DNA of 13,415 bases from an uncultured Slackia sp. (GCA_934661005.1 CAKUIK010000056.1:1-13415), one strand, 5' to 3'. Shown: positions 1 to 6,471, numbered from the stretch's first letter. Notes: a model not told the origin generated them from the letters alone. Translations and numbers: made by a program.

Positions 1-40
1 ACGGGTTTGCTTCGCTGACGGTCTGGGCTTACCCGGGCTT

Positions 41-193
41 CTAGTCCTTTAAGGTTTCGATGACGGTTTCGAGCTTACACTTCCATGCCTTGGGATCGCT
101 CTCCAATCCCTTCAGCTCTTCAAGGTGTAGTACGAGCATCTTCTTGAAGGCTTTGAACTCCTGGTTGTTCATTTCCTCTTGGCCCTCATTCAT
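41..193 (-). CDS. Small helical hypothetical protein (50 aa)
   Basis: This is a 50-codon gene, too short for most gene callers. It runs from ATG (complement of 191-193) to TAG (41-43). The protein begins MNEGQEEMNNQEFKAFKKML and continues with an amphipathic Leu/Glu/Lys-rich stretch, so it is probably all alpha-helical, with no membrane segment. A GGGGGAG ribosome site lies about 8-10 bases upstream and fixes the start. On the minus strand a promoter-like pair, TTTACT and TATACA with a 17-bp spacer, precedes it and touches the ACTATATAGT operator repeats. It lies 67 bp downstream of the ribbon-helix-helix-like gene on the same strand and is probably under the same control. The function is not recognised. 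Small partners of this kind are common on integrative elements, and the rest of such an element may lie left of the window. The coding call is fairly sure; the role is unknown. Confidence 0.6.
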   Translation of the reverse strand: MNEGQEEMNNQEFKAFKKMLVLHLEELKGLESDPKAWKCKLETVIETLKD

Positions 194-245
194 AGCCTGA
201 GTCTCCCCCTTGCCTCTGTTGTATACTATACTACATAATACCAGT

Positions 246-271
246 AAACTATATAGTCTACTATATAGTTT
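246..271. promoter_or_regulatory. Operator: perfect 12+2+12 inverted repeat built of two ACTATATAGT boxes
   Basis: AAACTATATAGT (246-257) and ACTATATAGTTT (260-271) form a perfect inverted repeat around CT. Each arm also contains the self-complementary decamer ACTATATAGT (248-257 and 260-269), with centres 12 bp apart. Related TATACTATACTAC sequence continues at 222-233. The site sits between the regulator gene and the 50-aa gene and overlaps the regulator's TAG stop. Tandem short palindromes spaced about one helical turn apart fit binding by a ribbon-helix-helix dimer, which the adjacent gene may encode. That link is inference. Confidence 0.6.
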
Positions 272-440
272 CTTGTATTTCTTTCCGCACCAGCCGCTTG
301 ATTTCGGCGTTCACGTTCCCACATTTCTCAAGGTAGCGTATCACGTCCGCGTCGGTTTCGTTGTTACACCTGCATACAAACGTGCGCATGTGGTTCTTGA
401 TGTATTTGGTGGTCGCCTTGATCCTTGCTGCAGTCACCAT
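261..440 (-). CDS. Ribbon-helix-helix (Arc/CopG)-like DNA-binding protein, 59 aa
   Basis: The start is ATG at 440 because a near-consensus AAAGGAGG lies 5 bases upstream; the frame stays open further upstream but without a comparable ribosome site. The product begins MVTAARIKATTKYIKNHMRT. Its order is a basic N-terminal arm (KATTKYIKNH), a probable beta strand (about MRTFVCRC), a helix (about TDADVIRYLEKCG) and a second helix (NVNAEIKRLVRKEI). This matches the short RHH proteins that begin with a KATxKYxK-type arm and act as antitoxin-like or Arc-family regulators. It is unusual in having two cysteines next to the strand and a Gly-Asn turn. Operator-like palindromes lie both in front of it (461-480) and behind it (246-271), so autoregulation and control of the 50-aa gene are likely. 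No toxin partner is recognised. Confidence 0.6.
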   Translation of the reverse strand: MVTAARIKATTKYIKNHMRTFVCRCNNETDADVIRYLEKCGNVNAEIKRLVRKEIQETI

Positions 441-460
441 GCAAGCCTCCTTTGTCATTG

Positions 461-480
461 TATATAGTATACCATATAAT
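461..480 (-). promoter_or_regulatory. AT-rich promoter/operator of the RHH-like gene
   Basis: The sequence TATATAGTATACCATATAAT lies 20 bp before the start of the RHH-like gene. On the minus strand it offers TATATA or TATACT as -10, with a weak TTGCTC as -35 about 17 bp further up. It shares the ATATAGTAT/ATACTATA core with the 222-233 and 246-271 boxes, which suggests one regulator reads all three sites. The -10/-35 choice is tentative. Confidence 0.45.
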
Positions 481-642
481 GATGAGCAAAAAGGAAAGCC
501 TTCTGAAGAGGGGTGGATCACCGCTCCTCTCATTCGTTGTCCACCACTTTAGGGACGAGGCTTTCCAGCCTGTCCTGCGGTGGTATCTTCGTTTTGAAGC
601 AGCGTCGATCCAACTGGCAATCAAGTTTCCGGGGAGCGGGCA

Positions 643-879
643 TTGAGCATTTTGGCTGAAATACAAAAGCAATACGAAGAGCGGTACGATGGTAGAGACG
701 AGTCGACACTATATCGAGATTTGGTCGACGCTCTAAGGGAAGACGACCGCGCACTCTGGCAGAAAGAGGCCGATTTTGACCTTGAGCACCGAAGCGAGTA
801 CTACGAGAAATACGGCGAAGATGAATTCAAGAGTCGTCTCGAAGCCGATATCGTTCGGCTGTTCGAGAGCCGCGCGTAG
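643..879 (+). CDS. Small acidic hypothetical protein (78 aa)
   Basis: The frame starts at TTG (643-645), with GGGGAG seven bases upstream; there is no ATG in the frame. A second TTG at 652 is possible. The product is very rich in Asp, Glu, Arg and Tyr, for example EIQKQYEERYDGRDE and EYYEKYGEDEFKSRLEADI, and looks helical and soluble without membrane segments. It resembles no family I can name. The composition is protein-like throughout, which argues for a real gene. The frame is open back to 598, so a 5'-truncated remnant of a longer gene cannot be excluded. Another acidic small gene follows 106 bp downstream on the same strand, and a terminator lies at 1279-1314, so the two may be cotranscribed. 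Confidence 0.5.
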   Translation: MSILAEIQKQYEERYDGRDESTLYRDLVDALREDDRALWQKEADFDLEHRSEYYEKYGEDEFKSRLEADIVRLFESRA

Positions 880-985
880 GTTTTGGCGTAGTGCCGGTCT
901 AACGGCAATCAAGCCGAAATGCTACGGAAATACCTGACTGAATCAAGAAAATATTCGAAGGGACAATCGAGGATGTGTTTCGCTG

Positions 986-1162
986 ATGTCTGAGCTGCAT
1001 ACATGGGAAGAGGTCGAAGAAAAGGCCTCCGAATTCGAGGAACGCTTCGGGTATGAGCCCGTTTGGTACGGCCATGTTGATGACGTGTACGACAAACTTG
1101 TCGAATCGCTTGAAACTGGCGAGCCGAGGTTCATCCCGCCGCAGGAAGGCGTGATGCTGTAA
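986..1162 (+). CDS. Small acidic hypothetical protein (58 aa)
   Basis: The frame runs from ATG (986) to TAA (1160-1162). The protein begins MSELHTWEEVEEKASEFEER and ends in EPRFIPPQEGVML. It is strongly acidic, with a predicted helical first half and aromatic residues (FGYEPVWYGHVDD) in the middle. The nearest purine-rich site, GAGG at 969-972, is 13 bases upstream, rather far, so the start is less certain than the frame. A 24-codon frame (919-993) overlaps its start but has no ribosome site. No family is recognised. Its acidity and position beside the 78-aa gene suggest a small accessory pair of unknown function. Confidence 0.45.
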   Translation: MSELHTWEEVEEKASEFEERFGYEPVWYGHVDDVYDKLVESLETGEPRFIPPQEGVML

Positions 1163-1278
1163 CCCAAATCTCGCCGAAGCGGTCCTCTCGGTGTCATGCA
1201 TATGAACCACAAGGTGGTTGGCAAATCAGCAAGGTCCGTCTCGCACTCCTTGCGCCACCGCCATAAGGGTTTCCATAG

Positions 1279-1314
1279 GCTCACCTCCTTTCGTTCTCGG
1301 GGGTGGGCTTTTTT
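1279..1314 (+). terminator. Rho-independent terminator after the small acidic genes
   Basis: GCTCACCTCC (1279-1288) pairs with GGGGGTGGGC (1299-1308) over 10 bp including two G-U pairs, with a 10-base loop. Six T residues follow directly (1309-1314). It lies about 116 bp after the 58-aa gene and would end plus-strand transcripts. Confidence 0.65.
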
Positions 1315-1405
1315 GTTTGCCCTGCGCTGTCGCGCCGGCCGACGATTTTGTCGCCGTCATCGGGGCCGAGCGTCGACTTCGTTTCCCTAAACAACCGCAC
1401 GAAAA

Positions 1406-1439
1406 AGCGCCTCCGATTAGTTGCCCAATCGGAGGCGCT
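1406..1439 (-). terminator. Strong terminator for minus-strand transcripts
   Basis: AGCGCCTCCGATT (1406-1418) and AATCGGAGGCGCT (1427-1439) form a perfect 13-bp stem with an 8-base loop. Read on the minus strand, the stem ends in a run of T (complement of 1402-1406). It lies 151 bp beyond the stop of the minus-strand reductase remnant at 1591 and was probably that gene's terminator. Confidence 0.7.
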
Positions 1440-1590
1440 CCATGTTCGCCCGCATCGTGGGAGGTGCGATGCGGGCTTGTTGGCGAAAGCCATCGAAAGC
1501 GCTCGTCCAAAACACGGGCTTTCTTGATGCGGCTATCATAGGGGAGGGGTTAATAACCGCCAATCGGCAGCTGCCGTTTTCCGCTTCACC

Positions 1591-2470
1591 TTATTTCGCG
1601 GCGAGGGCCTTTCCAATCATGCGACCGAAGGTGACGGAGCGGCCGCAGCAGTTGCCGGTCGACATATTCGGATACGTGTGAGCATAGTACGAACCCGAGT
1701 CGACGCCCGTGACGTACAGGCCCTCAATCGCCTTGCCGTTGTCGTCGACGGCCTGGAAGTTTTCGTTAATCGTAATGCCGTCGAGCGTGCACAGCATGTA
1801 GCCCGACGTGCGAACGCCATAGAACGGCGCCGTGCGAATTGCCGACAAGCGATGCGCGTCTTTTCCGAAATCGGGGTCGACGCCCGCGTCGTAATTCTCG
1901 TTCTGGCGCTCGACGGTCTTCTTCAGCGCCTCGGCGGGCAGGCCAAGGCCTTCCGCAAGTTCCTCAATGGTGTCGGCCACCACGATATAGCCATCCTGAA
2001 TCAAGCCTTCGTTGATGCCCTTGGTAGCCTCGAGCGTCATATTGGTTGGCGCGCCGTTGTCGAAGGGGAAGACGCGCGCGCAACCATGGATGTCGAATTG
2101 CTCGAGGTACTTCTCGTAGTCGGAGTCCCAAATATCCACCACGGTGTGGCCGGGCTGGGTCAGGGTCGAATTCAGAATGTAGTCGTACGGCGCCGCCTCG
2201 TTGGTGAAGCGCTCGCCATTCAGGTTGACCTTCAGCCAAGGGTTGGAGCCCATCCAGAACGGGGAGCCGGTGGTTTCCGATCCGCCGAGCTCGTCGGGCT
2301 TAACCGCGACGCGGTCGAACACCATGGCCGTGTGAACTTCGTCCATGTGCGCGCCAGCCCAGAGGCATGCCTTAATGCCGTCGCCCGTGGTGCCGTCAAT
2401 CGCGATGGAAAGCGAGTACTTGTTCAGGGTCTGCGGCTGCAGAGTTTCGAGCATCTCTTCGTTGCGCTTC
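1591..2470 (-). pseudogene. 5'-truncated FAD-binding fumarate-reductase-type flavoprotein (C-terminal half)
   Basis: About 290 C-terminal residues of an FAD_binding_2 (fumarate/urocanate reductase-like) protein remain, from around NEEMLETLQPQTLNK to the TAA at 1591-1593. Recognisable parts are TGDGIKACLWAGAHMDEVHT, TNMTLEATKG, the substrate-domain region RTAPFYGVRTSGYML, and the FAD-contacting end YAHTYPNMSTGNCCGRS. The N-terminal Tat signal, GxGxxG nucleotide motif and about 250 residues are missing, judged against the intact paralogue at 7183-8868, whose equivalent point (FNDELK) is near residue 249. The minus frame stays open for another 240 codons to 3198, but that part is the antisense of the LuxR remnant and reads as Arg-rich nonsense. 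The right boundary is approximate. The remaining half could not bind FAD properly, so it is presumably non-functional. Confidence 0.8.
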
Positions 2471-3150
2471 TCGCGGTCGCGCGCCGGCGCGCCCTTTCGC
2501 CCGACGGGCTTTTCCGCGTATCTCTTCTTCTTTCGGTTGCGGGCTTTCTGGCCCTTTCCGTGGGAAGCGCCTCGCGCGACGCCGTGGCGAGTGCGCTGCT
2601 TTCGGCGGGCACGGGCGTGTTCGAGATTCTTATGTATTACGTTTTGATTCAAATTGGGTCGCGCAACCCCGTTGGCGCGTTGTCTGCGTTCGCCTGGGGA
2701 AATGCCATGGCCTCGTGGGGGACGATATTCGGCGCTTTGTTCGGCCGCATGACGAATGGTGCGTGCCAAAACGACGGGGTGTTGCTTTCCGTTATTGCGT
2801 CGTGCATCGTGCTTGTTCTTATGGCGTACATGCTGTTCGTTGTTGGGGAGTTCAGGTTCTCGAAAACGATCGAGGAGGTTTCGCCTGCGCCTGAGGTGCG
2901 TGTTGTCGAGCGCGAAAGCGGCGAACAGGCTTTTGAGGACCGGCTGCTCCAGCTTGCGGAAGACGCCCATTTGACGGAACGCGAGCGCGAGGTTTTCGGC
3001 CTTCTGGCCCGCGGGTGCAATGCGCGATACATTCAGGAAACGCTCGTCGTTTCCTACAACACTGTGAAAACGCATGGCTCGCATGTGTATGCGAAGCTCG
3101 GCGTCCATTCGCAGCAGGAGCTTATCGATGTTGTCGAAAGCGGGACATAG
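2471..3150 (+). pseudogene. 5'-truncated LuxR-family regulator with MFS-like membrane domain (C-terminal part)
   Basis: About 225 C-terminal residues remain of a membrane LuxR regulator. Four hydrophobic segments can be seen (FRVSLLLSVAGFLALSV; the ALLSAGTGVFEILMYYVLI region; the FAWGNAMASWGTIFGALFG region; VLLSVIASCIVLVLMAYMLF). A linker and a full LuxR helix-turn-helix follow: LTEREREVFGLLARGCNAR, then VSYNTVKTHGSHVYAKLGVH, ending before TAG at 3148-3150. Against the intact 528-aa relative at 4599-6185, roughly the first 290 residues are gone. The plus frame is open upstream to 1678, but only because it runs antisense through the reductase remnant. The reading frame and HTH are well kept, so the loss may be recent. 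A DNA-binding fragment could in principle still be made from an internal start, but none is obvious. Confidence 0.8.
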
Positions 3151-3253
3151 GTTGGCGGTGGCTTGCGCGCCAGCTCTGGTGGGAAGGCGCCAGCACAAGG
3201 GCCGGTGAGCGCTTGTGCTGCGCTGCGTTGACGAGCTGTTGCTCTTCGCGTTC

Positions 3254-3283
3254 TTGCGTAATCCGTTCCCGAGCGGTTATACT
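3254..3283 (+). promoter_or_regulatory. Promoter of the Abi-type gene
   Basis: TTGCGT (3254-3259) and TATACT (3278-3283) are separated by 18 bp, a plausible sigma-70-type promoter. Transcription would start near 3290 and give a leader of about 67 nt that begins with the hairpin at 3295-3329. Confidence 0.55.
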
Positions 3284-3294
3284 GTGTGATGATG

Positions 3295-3329
3295 GGCCCG
3301 GGATGACCGCTGATTCAAGTCACCGGGCC
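3295..3329 (+). promoter_or_regulatory. Leader hairpin upstream of the Abi-type gene
   Basis: GGCCCGG (3295-3301) pairs with CCGGGCC (3323-3329). After a two-base bulge, TGAC (3304-3307) pairs with GTCA (3319-3322). An AT-rich stretch (TAAATTTGTATTTAT) follows, then the AGGAGA ribosome site. It may stabilise the message or attenuate it; the T content after the stem is not a clean terminator. Function is inferred from position only. Confidence 0.45.
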
Positions 3330-3356
3330 TAAATTTGTATTTATAGGAGAAGCCCA

Positions 3357-4130
3357 ATGGCAGACGCGCGGGAACAATCCGACGAGCAGGCATGCCTCGA
3401 CCGAGAGAGGCGCGATAACGAGGCACGTCGGGAGTGGGCCGAGCGTTGGCTTTCGCCGACGAGATTCTCTACCTACTTGGATATTTGCGACGGAGACGCC
3501 GAGAAAGCGCTCGAGCTGCATGAGTGGAATCTCATGCTTGGGCGGGAGCTTCTGGGTGACATCGCCCACTTCGAGCTGGCGCTGAGAAACGCCTACGATC
3601 GCGTGCTCACCGAGCGATTCGAGGGCCCGGAGCATTGGCTGTTCGACGCGAACTCGCCCGTGACGCGCCCCATCATGCGTAAGAGCAAGATGAAGAAGCT
3701 GCGCGACGTGAACCTGGTGAACCGTCGCGCCGTCGAGGACGCCCGCGGTAGGGCGCACGATCCCCACAACCCGGATCAGGTGGTCGCGGGCCTCATGCTG
3801 GGCTTCTGGGCACACATGACCGACCGAAGTCGAGAGCGCGATTTGTGGATTCCATACCTGCACGCCGCTTGGCCCGCAGGCACCGACCGAGCCGCGCTGA
3901 ATCTCAAACTTGACTCGATAAACAAGCTGCGCAACCGCGTCGCGCACAACGAGCGGCTGTTCAACCCCAGCGAGAGCGGGTATTCGCCAAGGCTCATCGA
4001 CACGGACATAGCGGAGCTATTTCGCGCGCTGTGTCCAGAGGCCCACGGGAGCCTGTGCTCTGCCGACGGTAAGACGACCGTCGAGCGCTTCTTGGAGGAG
4101 CATCCCGCGCCTGCGGCCGTCGAGCTCTAG
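3357..4130 (+). CDS. Abi-family (Abi_2-like) abortive infection protein with HEPN RNase motif
   Basis: The 257-aa product begins at ATG 3357, behind AGGAGA eight bases upstream. It has the order typical of Abi-like proteins related to AbiD/AbiF: WLSPTRFSTYLDICDGDAEK (LSxxRFxxYL, GD), then ALELHEWNLMLGRELLGDIA, the helix HFELALRNAYDRVL, a GFW motif at 149-151, and RNRVAH at 192-197 in a LDSINKLRNRVAHNERLF context. The Arg-x4-His arrangement is the catalytic signature of HEPN ribonucleases. Proteins of this family are known to block phage growth by killing or arresting the infected cell. It is soluble, with no membrane segment. It stands alone with its own promoter between decayed respiratory genes, with no antitoxin gene beside it. 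The family call is fairly sure; the anti-phage role is inferred. Confidence 0.8.
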   Translation: MADAREQSDEQACLDRERRDNEARREWAERWLSPTRFSTYLDICDGDAEKALELHEWNLMLGRELLGDIAHFELALRNAYDRVLTERFEGPEHWLFDANSPVTRPIMRKSKMKKLRDVNLVNRRAVEDARGRAHDPHNPDQVVAGLMLGFWAHMTDRSRERDLWIPYLHAAWPAGTDRAALNLKLDSINKLRNRVAHNERLFNPSESGYSPRLIDTDIAELFRALCPEAHGSLCSADGKTTVERFLEEHPAPAAVEL

Positions 4131-4365
4131 TCCGTTCAATTTAATGCTCAATCTCGTTTCTCTTCGATAGAGTGTTGAACACGCGGGCTCAGCTTATGAG
4201 GCCTTGCTCGCGGCGGGCGTTTGGTGGTCCTGCTTGCGGGCCGCTTTTCTTTTGTGGTTCGCCTCACCTCAAGCATGGGGCGTGAGCGGCTATGGCCGTT
4301 TCTTCCGATATCGCCAATTCCTCCTGAACGCGCGCGTTCGGCGGCGCGCCATTGGCGTGATTGAG
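4131..4365. other. Intergenic spacer after the Abi-type gene
   Basis: No gene is visible. Around 4210-4250 a short GCGGC/GCCGC pairing is followed by TTTTCTTTT and might weakly terminate the Abi transcript. The rest is unassigned up to the LuxR fragment at 4292-4335 and the ATPase-derived repeat beginning at 4366. Confidence 0.4.
4292..4335 (-). pseudogene. Fragment of a LuxR helix-turn-helix coding region
   Basis: These 44 bp match 4678-4721 inside the intact LuxR gene with about five or six mismatches. Read on the minus strand they encode RVQEELAISEETAI, equivalent to RVQEELVISEGTAI of the intact protein. No reading context remains on either side. It is a scar of another LuxR paralogue, in the same orientation as the intact gene 260 bp away. 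Confidence 0.65.
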
Positions 4366-4559
4366 TGGTTGTGCAGAATCTTGCCGCGAAGCTTCTTGAA
4401 CCTGCCGAAGCGCGCTCCATTCCCCAAAAATGAGAAATTACTCTTTTTGGAGAATGGGACTGCTCAACCACTCAGCTGCGTCCACGATTTGCATTCCTTC
4501 GTGCTGGTATTCGGGCAGATAGGTGCGCGCAATCAGCATCTTGGGGAAAAGAATCCTTT
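4366..4559 (-). pseudogene. 3' end and flank of an AAA_14/DUF4143 ATPase gene (remnant)
   Basis: 4366-4559 aligns nearly end to end with 9223-9416, which covers the 3' flank and last codons of the intact ATPase. Reading the minus strand from about 4553 to the TAA at 4438-4440 gives FPKMLIARTYLPEYQHEGMQ and then IVDAAEWLSSPILQKE. The intact gene has FPKMLIARTYQPECQHEGIR and IVDAAEWLSNPIPQKK at its end. Only about 38 codons survive. The homology stops abruptly at 4559, where LuxR 3'-flank sequence begins. The palindrome that ends the intact gene is kept with one mismatch (4418-4456). This is a second, mostly lost copy of the ATPase cassette. Confidence 0.8.
4418..4456. repeat. Degenerate copy of the ATPase-cassette palindrome
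   Basis: CATTCCCCAAAAA (4418-4430) and TTTTTGGAGAATG (4444-4456) are inverted with one mismatch around a 13-base centre that itself contains GAG/CTC. It matches the palindromes at 9274-9316 and 10535-10571 at the two ends of the intact ATPase gene. Confidence 0.7.
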
Positions 4560-4598
4560 CTTCGGCGTATTGCGCCAGTCGCCGCCAGCCTGCTGTCG

Positions 4599-6185
4599 CT
4601 ACGAGCCCGCAACGAAATCGATGAGCTCTTGCTTGCTGTGCACGTCGAGCTTCCGGTAGATATTGCGCCGGTGGGTGATGGCGGTTCCTTCCGATATTAC
4701 CAATTCTTCCTGAACGCGCGCGAGGGTGTTACCTTGGGCAAGAATGATAAGGACCTCGAGCTCTCGAGGGGTCAGGCCGTATTCAAGGGCGATGTTCTTG
4801 CATTTCGACACGAAAGAATGGTCACGCCGCTTTTCGCCGACATCGGCTTGCTGGTCGGCGTTCTTGTCGGCAAGTGCGGTTGCGCCTGTTAGTTGCTCCG
4901 GCGAAGGCTTCGTCTGCTTTTCTTCGTGAATTGCTCCTTCTGGCACGTGGAATGCGAGTTTGCCTCGACTGAAAAGCGCCACTTCGTGAAGCATGTCTTT
5001 GGTGATGAGCGTGTTGGTTGCCAGGAAGAGCAGCATCACGCAGGCCATGCTCATGCTGCAAATGAGCATGGTGCCGTCATCGCTTCGGCCAACGATTCCA
5101 GCAAATTGGGGAACGAAGCTCTTGACGAAGGCAACGACAACGAGCCCAACAAGCACGCCAATGCAGAGGAACGAGACGTTTCGACCAAGGGCAGACTGGC
5201 CGCATTCTGCATACTTTTGATCGATTTCGCACGATACGAGCAACGTAACTCCGGCGAGCGACACCACCCAAACCATGCTGAAAATCAGAACGAGCCACAT
5301 GTTGAATTCGCTGCCAGGGGAAATGGGGAAGAAGCTGAGCAGCGCAATTGCGAAAAGCGCTCGGAGCGAGCCGAACGGGCCGGGTTCGCGGTTCGGCAGC
5401 CAGCCAATTGCGACGATGCCCGCGAAAAGCACGAACGCGAGGGGCGCCCAGGCGTTGATCATGGCTGCGACTTGGATGGAATCGCCGATGAATGACGCAT
5501 CGCTCGAGACGAACAGCGAAATAGGCACGGTCGAAGCTGCCCCTAGAAGGAGCATCGCCCCAGCTGCCCGTTTATTGAATGATTCTATTTTTGCGCGAAG
5601 GAGCTTTGAATCGATTGTTGATGGGTCGATTCGAGGACGGTCTAAGCGAGGCCTTGTAAGGCAGGACGCCGCAACGAAGGCGAGGGATGCCGCAAAGGCA
5701 ACCGGGGCAGGCAAAAATGGCAAAACGAAGAGAATGGCGCAGGCGATAAAAACTGCCATGAGCGCTACGAAAGTGGCTTGTTTTGGCGCAAGGCACATAA
5801 GGCACCGCTCCAGTTGAAGAGCGCTTATGCCGCTTGAACATCCGATAAGGGCAAACGCGATGCAGCTGGTAGGGGCGTCGCCTTCCGATTGCCCGATTGC
5901 CAAAAGCAAGGCGGTGCCGAATGCGTATGTGGCGATTGCTCCAATGTCGAGTACGTGGCCAGAGTCGTTTCTAAGCGTTTCCCGCATGAAGTGCATGACG
6001 CATGCCACTGCGAAGAGAGCTGCGGCAAAGTAGCACGCAAGAGGAAGCGTGCGTTCGATAGGCAATCCGGACCATTCGACGTGTTGTGCGTAGCAGATAG
6101 CCGGAATCCAAGAGACCTGCAAGGCGCAGCTGACGGCGCTTTTGACCGCCGCGCTGTTTGCCGGCTTTTGCGATGCGTTGTCCAT
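4599..6185 (-). CDS. LuxR-family transcriptional regulator with MFS-like multi-pass membrane domain
   Basis: This is a 528-aa regulator starting at ATG 6185, with GGAGGGGG seven bases upstream; longer in-frame extensions to 6776 lack a ribosome site and run across the divergent promoter. After a short polar N-terminus, about a dozen hydrophobic segments span residues 20-400 (for example ACYFAAALFAVACVM, VALMAVFIACAILFVLPFL, WLVLIFSMVWVVSLAGVTLL, VSFLCIGVLVGLVVVAFV). A charged linker and a LuxR helix-turn-helix (about 471-528) follow: LTPRELEVLIILAQGNT, then ISEGTAITHRRNIYRKLDVH. This membrane-sensor plus LuxR layout is abundant in Eggerthellaceae, usually next to the reductase it controls. 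Here it diverges from the cytochrome/flavoprotein pair, so it likely senses their substrate or a membrane signal and activates them. Its final 56 bp recur almost unchanged at 10675-10730. The ligand is unknown. Confidence 0.88.
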   Translation of the reverse strand: MDNASQKPANSAAVKSAVSCALQVSWIPAICYAQHVEWSGLPIERTLPLACYFAAALFAVACVMHFMRETLRNDSGHVLDIGAIATYAFGTALLLAIGQSEGDAPTSCIAFALIGCSSGISALQLERCLMCLAPKQATFVALMAVFIACAILFVLPFLPAPVAFAASLAFVAASCLTRPRLDRPRIDPSTIDSKLLRAKIESFNKRAAGAMLLLGAASTVPISLFVSSDASFIGDSIQVAAMINAWAPLAFVLFAGIVAIGWLPNREPGPFGSLRALFAIALLSFFPISPGSEFNMWLVLIFSMVWVVSLAGVTLLVSCEIDQKYAECGQSALGRNVSFLCIGVLVGLVVVAFVKSFVPQFAGIVGRSDDGTMLICSMSMACVMLLFLATNTLITKDMLHEVALFSRGKLAFHVPEGAIHEEKQTKPSPEQLTGATALADKNADQQADVGEKRRDHSFVSKCKNIALEYGLTPRELEVLIILAQGNTLARVQEELVISEGTAITHRRNIYRKLDVHSKQELIDFVAGS

Positions 6186-6471
6186 TTGAATTCCCCCTCC
6201 ATGCGCGATTCGAAAAGCGCATTGCGCATACGCTCGTTCGCACTCCCTTTTGCGAGCATTTCTTTCTCGCGCGCGAACATTCGAATCGCAGTTTCCCCAA
6301 TGACAAAATAGCAGGTTTTCGGTCGAGCGTTTTCCTCTGTGGGACAAATACTCTGTAACAGATGATTTGTGAACTGGGCAAACGTAATTCATTTGCTTGG
6401 GGGGATTTGTGACGGCCGATTGTGGCGTACGTTTCTCGACGTATTCGACGAAGCCAGCGAAAGGGGGAGAA
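6186..6471. promoter_or_regulatory. Divergent regulatory region between LuxR and cytochrome genes
   Basis: No gene fits in this 286-bp gap. It contains an inverted pair ACAAAT (6344-6349)/ATTTGT (6365-6370). There is also an exact direct repeat GATTTGTGA at 6364-6372 and 6404-6412, 40 bp apart, and GCAAA/TTTGC around 6379-6395. The spacing of about four helical turns on one face suggests binding sites for the LuxR protein upstream of the cytochrome gene. No clear -35/-10 pair is visible for the plus strand, as expected for an activator-dependent promoter. Confidence 0.4.

Larger units (their letters stand above)
1163..1590. other. Intergenic region with opposing terminators, no convincing gene
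   Basis: This 428-bp gap holds a plus-strand terminator (1279-1314), a minus-strand terminator (1406-1439) and a third hairpin at 1448-1476 (GCCCGCATCG with CGATGCGGGC, 9-base loop, no T-run). Longer open frames here look like chance. The one odd item is a 16-codon minus-strand frame at 1226-1276 behind a perfect ribosome site, treated under findings. Confidence 0.6.

Noticed and set aside
530..654. Minus frame ending IPPQDRLESLVPKVVDNE, its stop overlapping an ATG at 533
   Set aside because: The reading looks protein-like and could be a gene tail, but there is no ribosome site or recognisable family, and the downstream overlap is with an N-terminal extension that is itself unlikely.
919..993. 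24-codon plus frame overlapping the 58-aa gene start
   Set aside because: It has no ribosome site and no recognisable content; the overlap may be chance.
1678..2470. N-terminal part of the 490-codon plus-strand frame
   Set aside because: It is antisense to the reductase remnant, whose minus-strand translation has clear family motifs; the plus reading has none and only joins the real LuxR end at about 2470.
2471..3198. N-terminal part of the 535-codon minus-strand frame
   Set aside because: The translation is an Arg/Asn-rich sequence without motifs and is antisense to the LuxR membrane and HTH region.
3191..3220. Hairpin CAGCACAAG/CTTGTGCTG after the LuxR remnant
   Set aside because: The 9-bp stem is real but has no T-run, so a terminator call is not supported.
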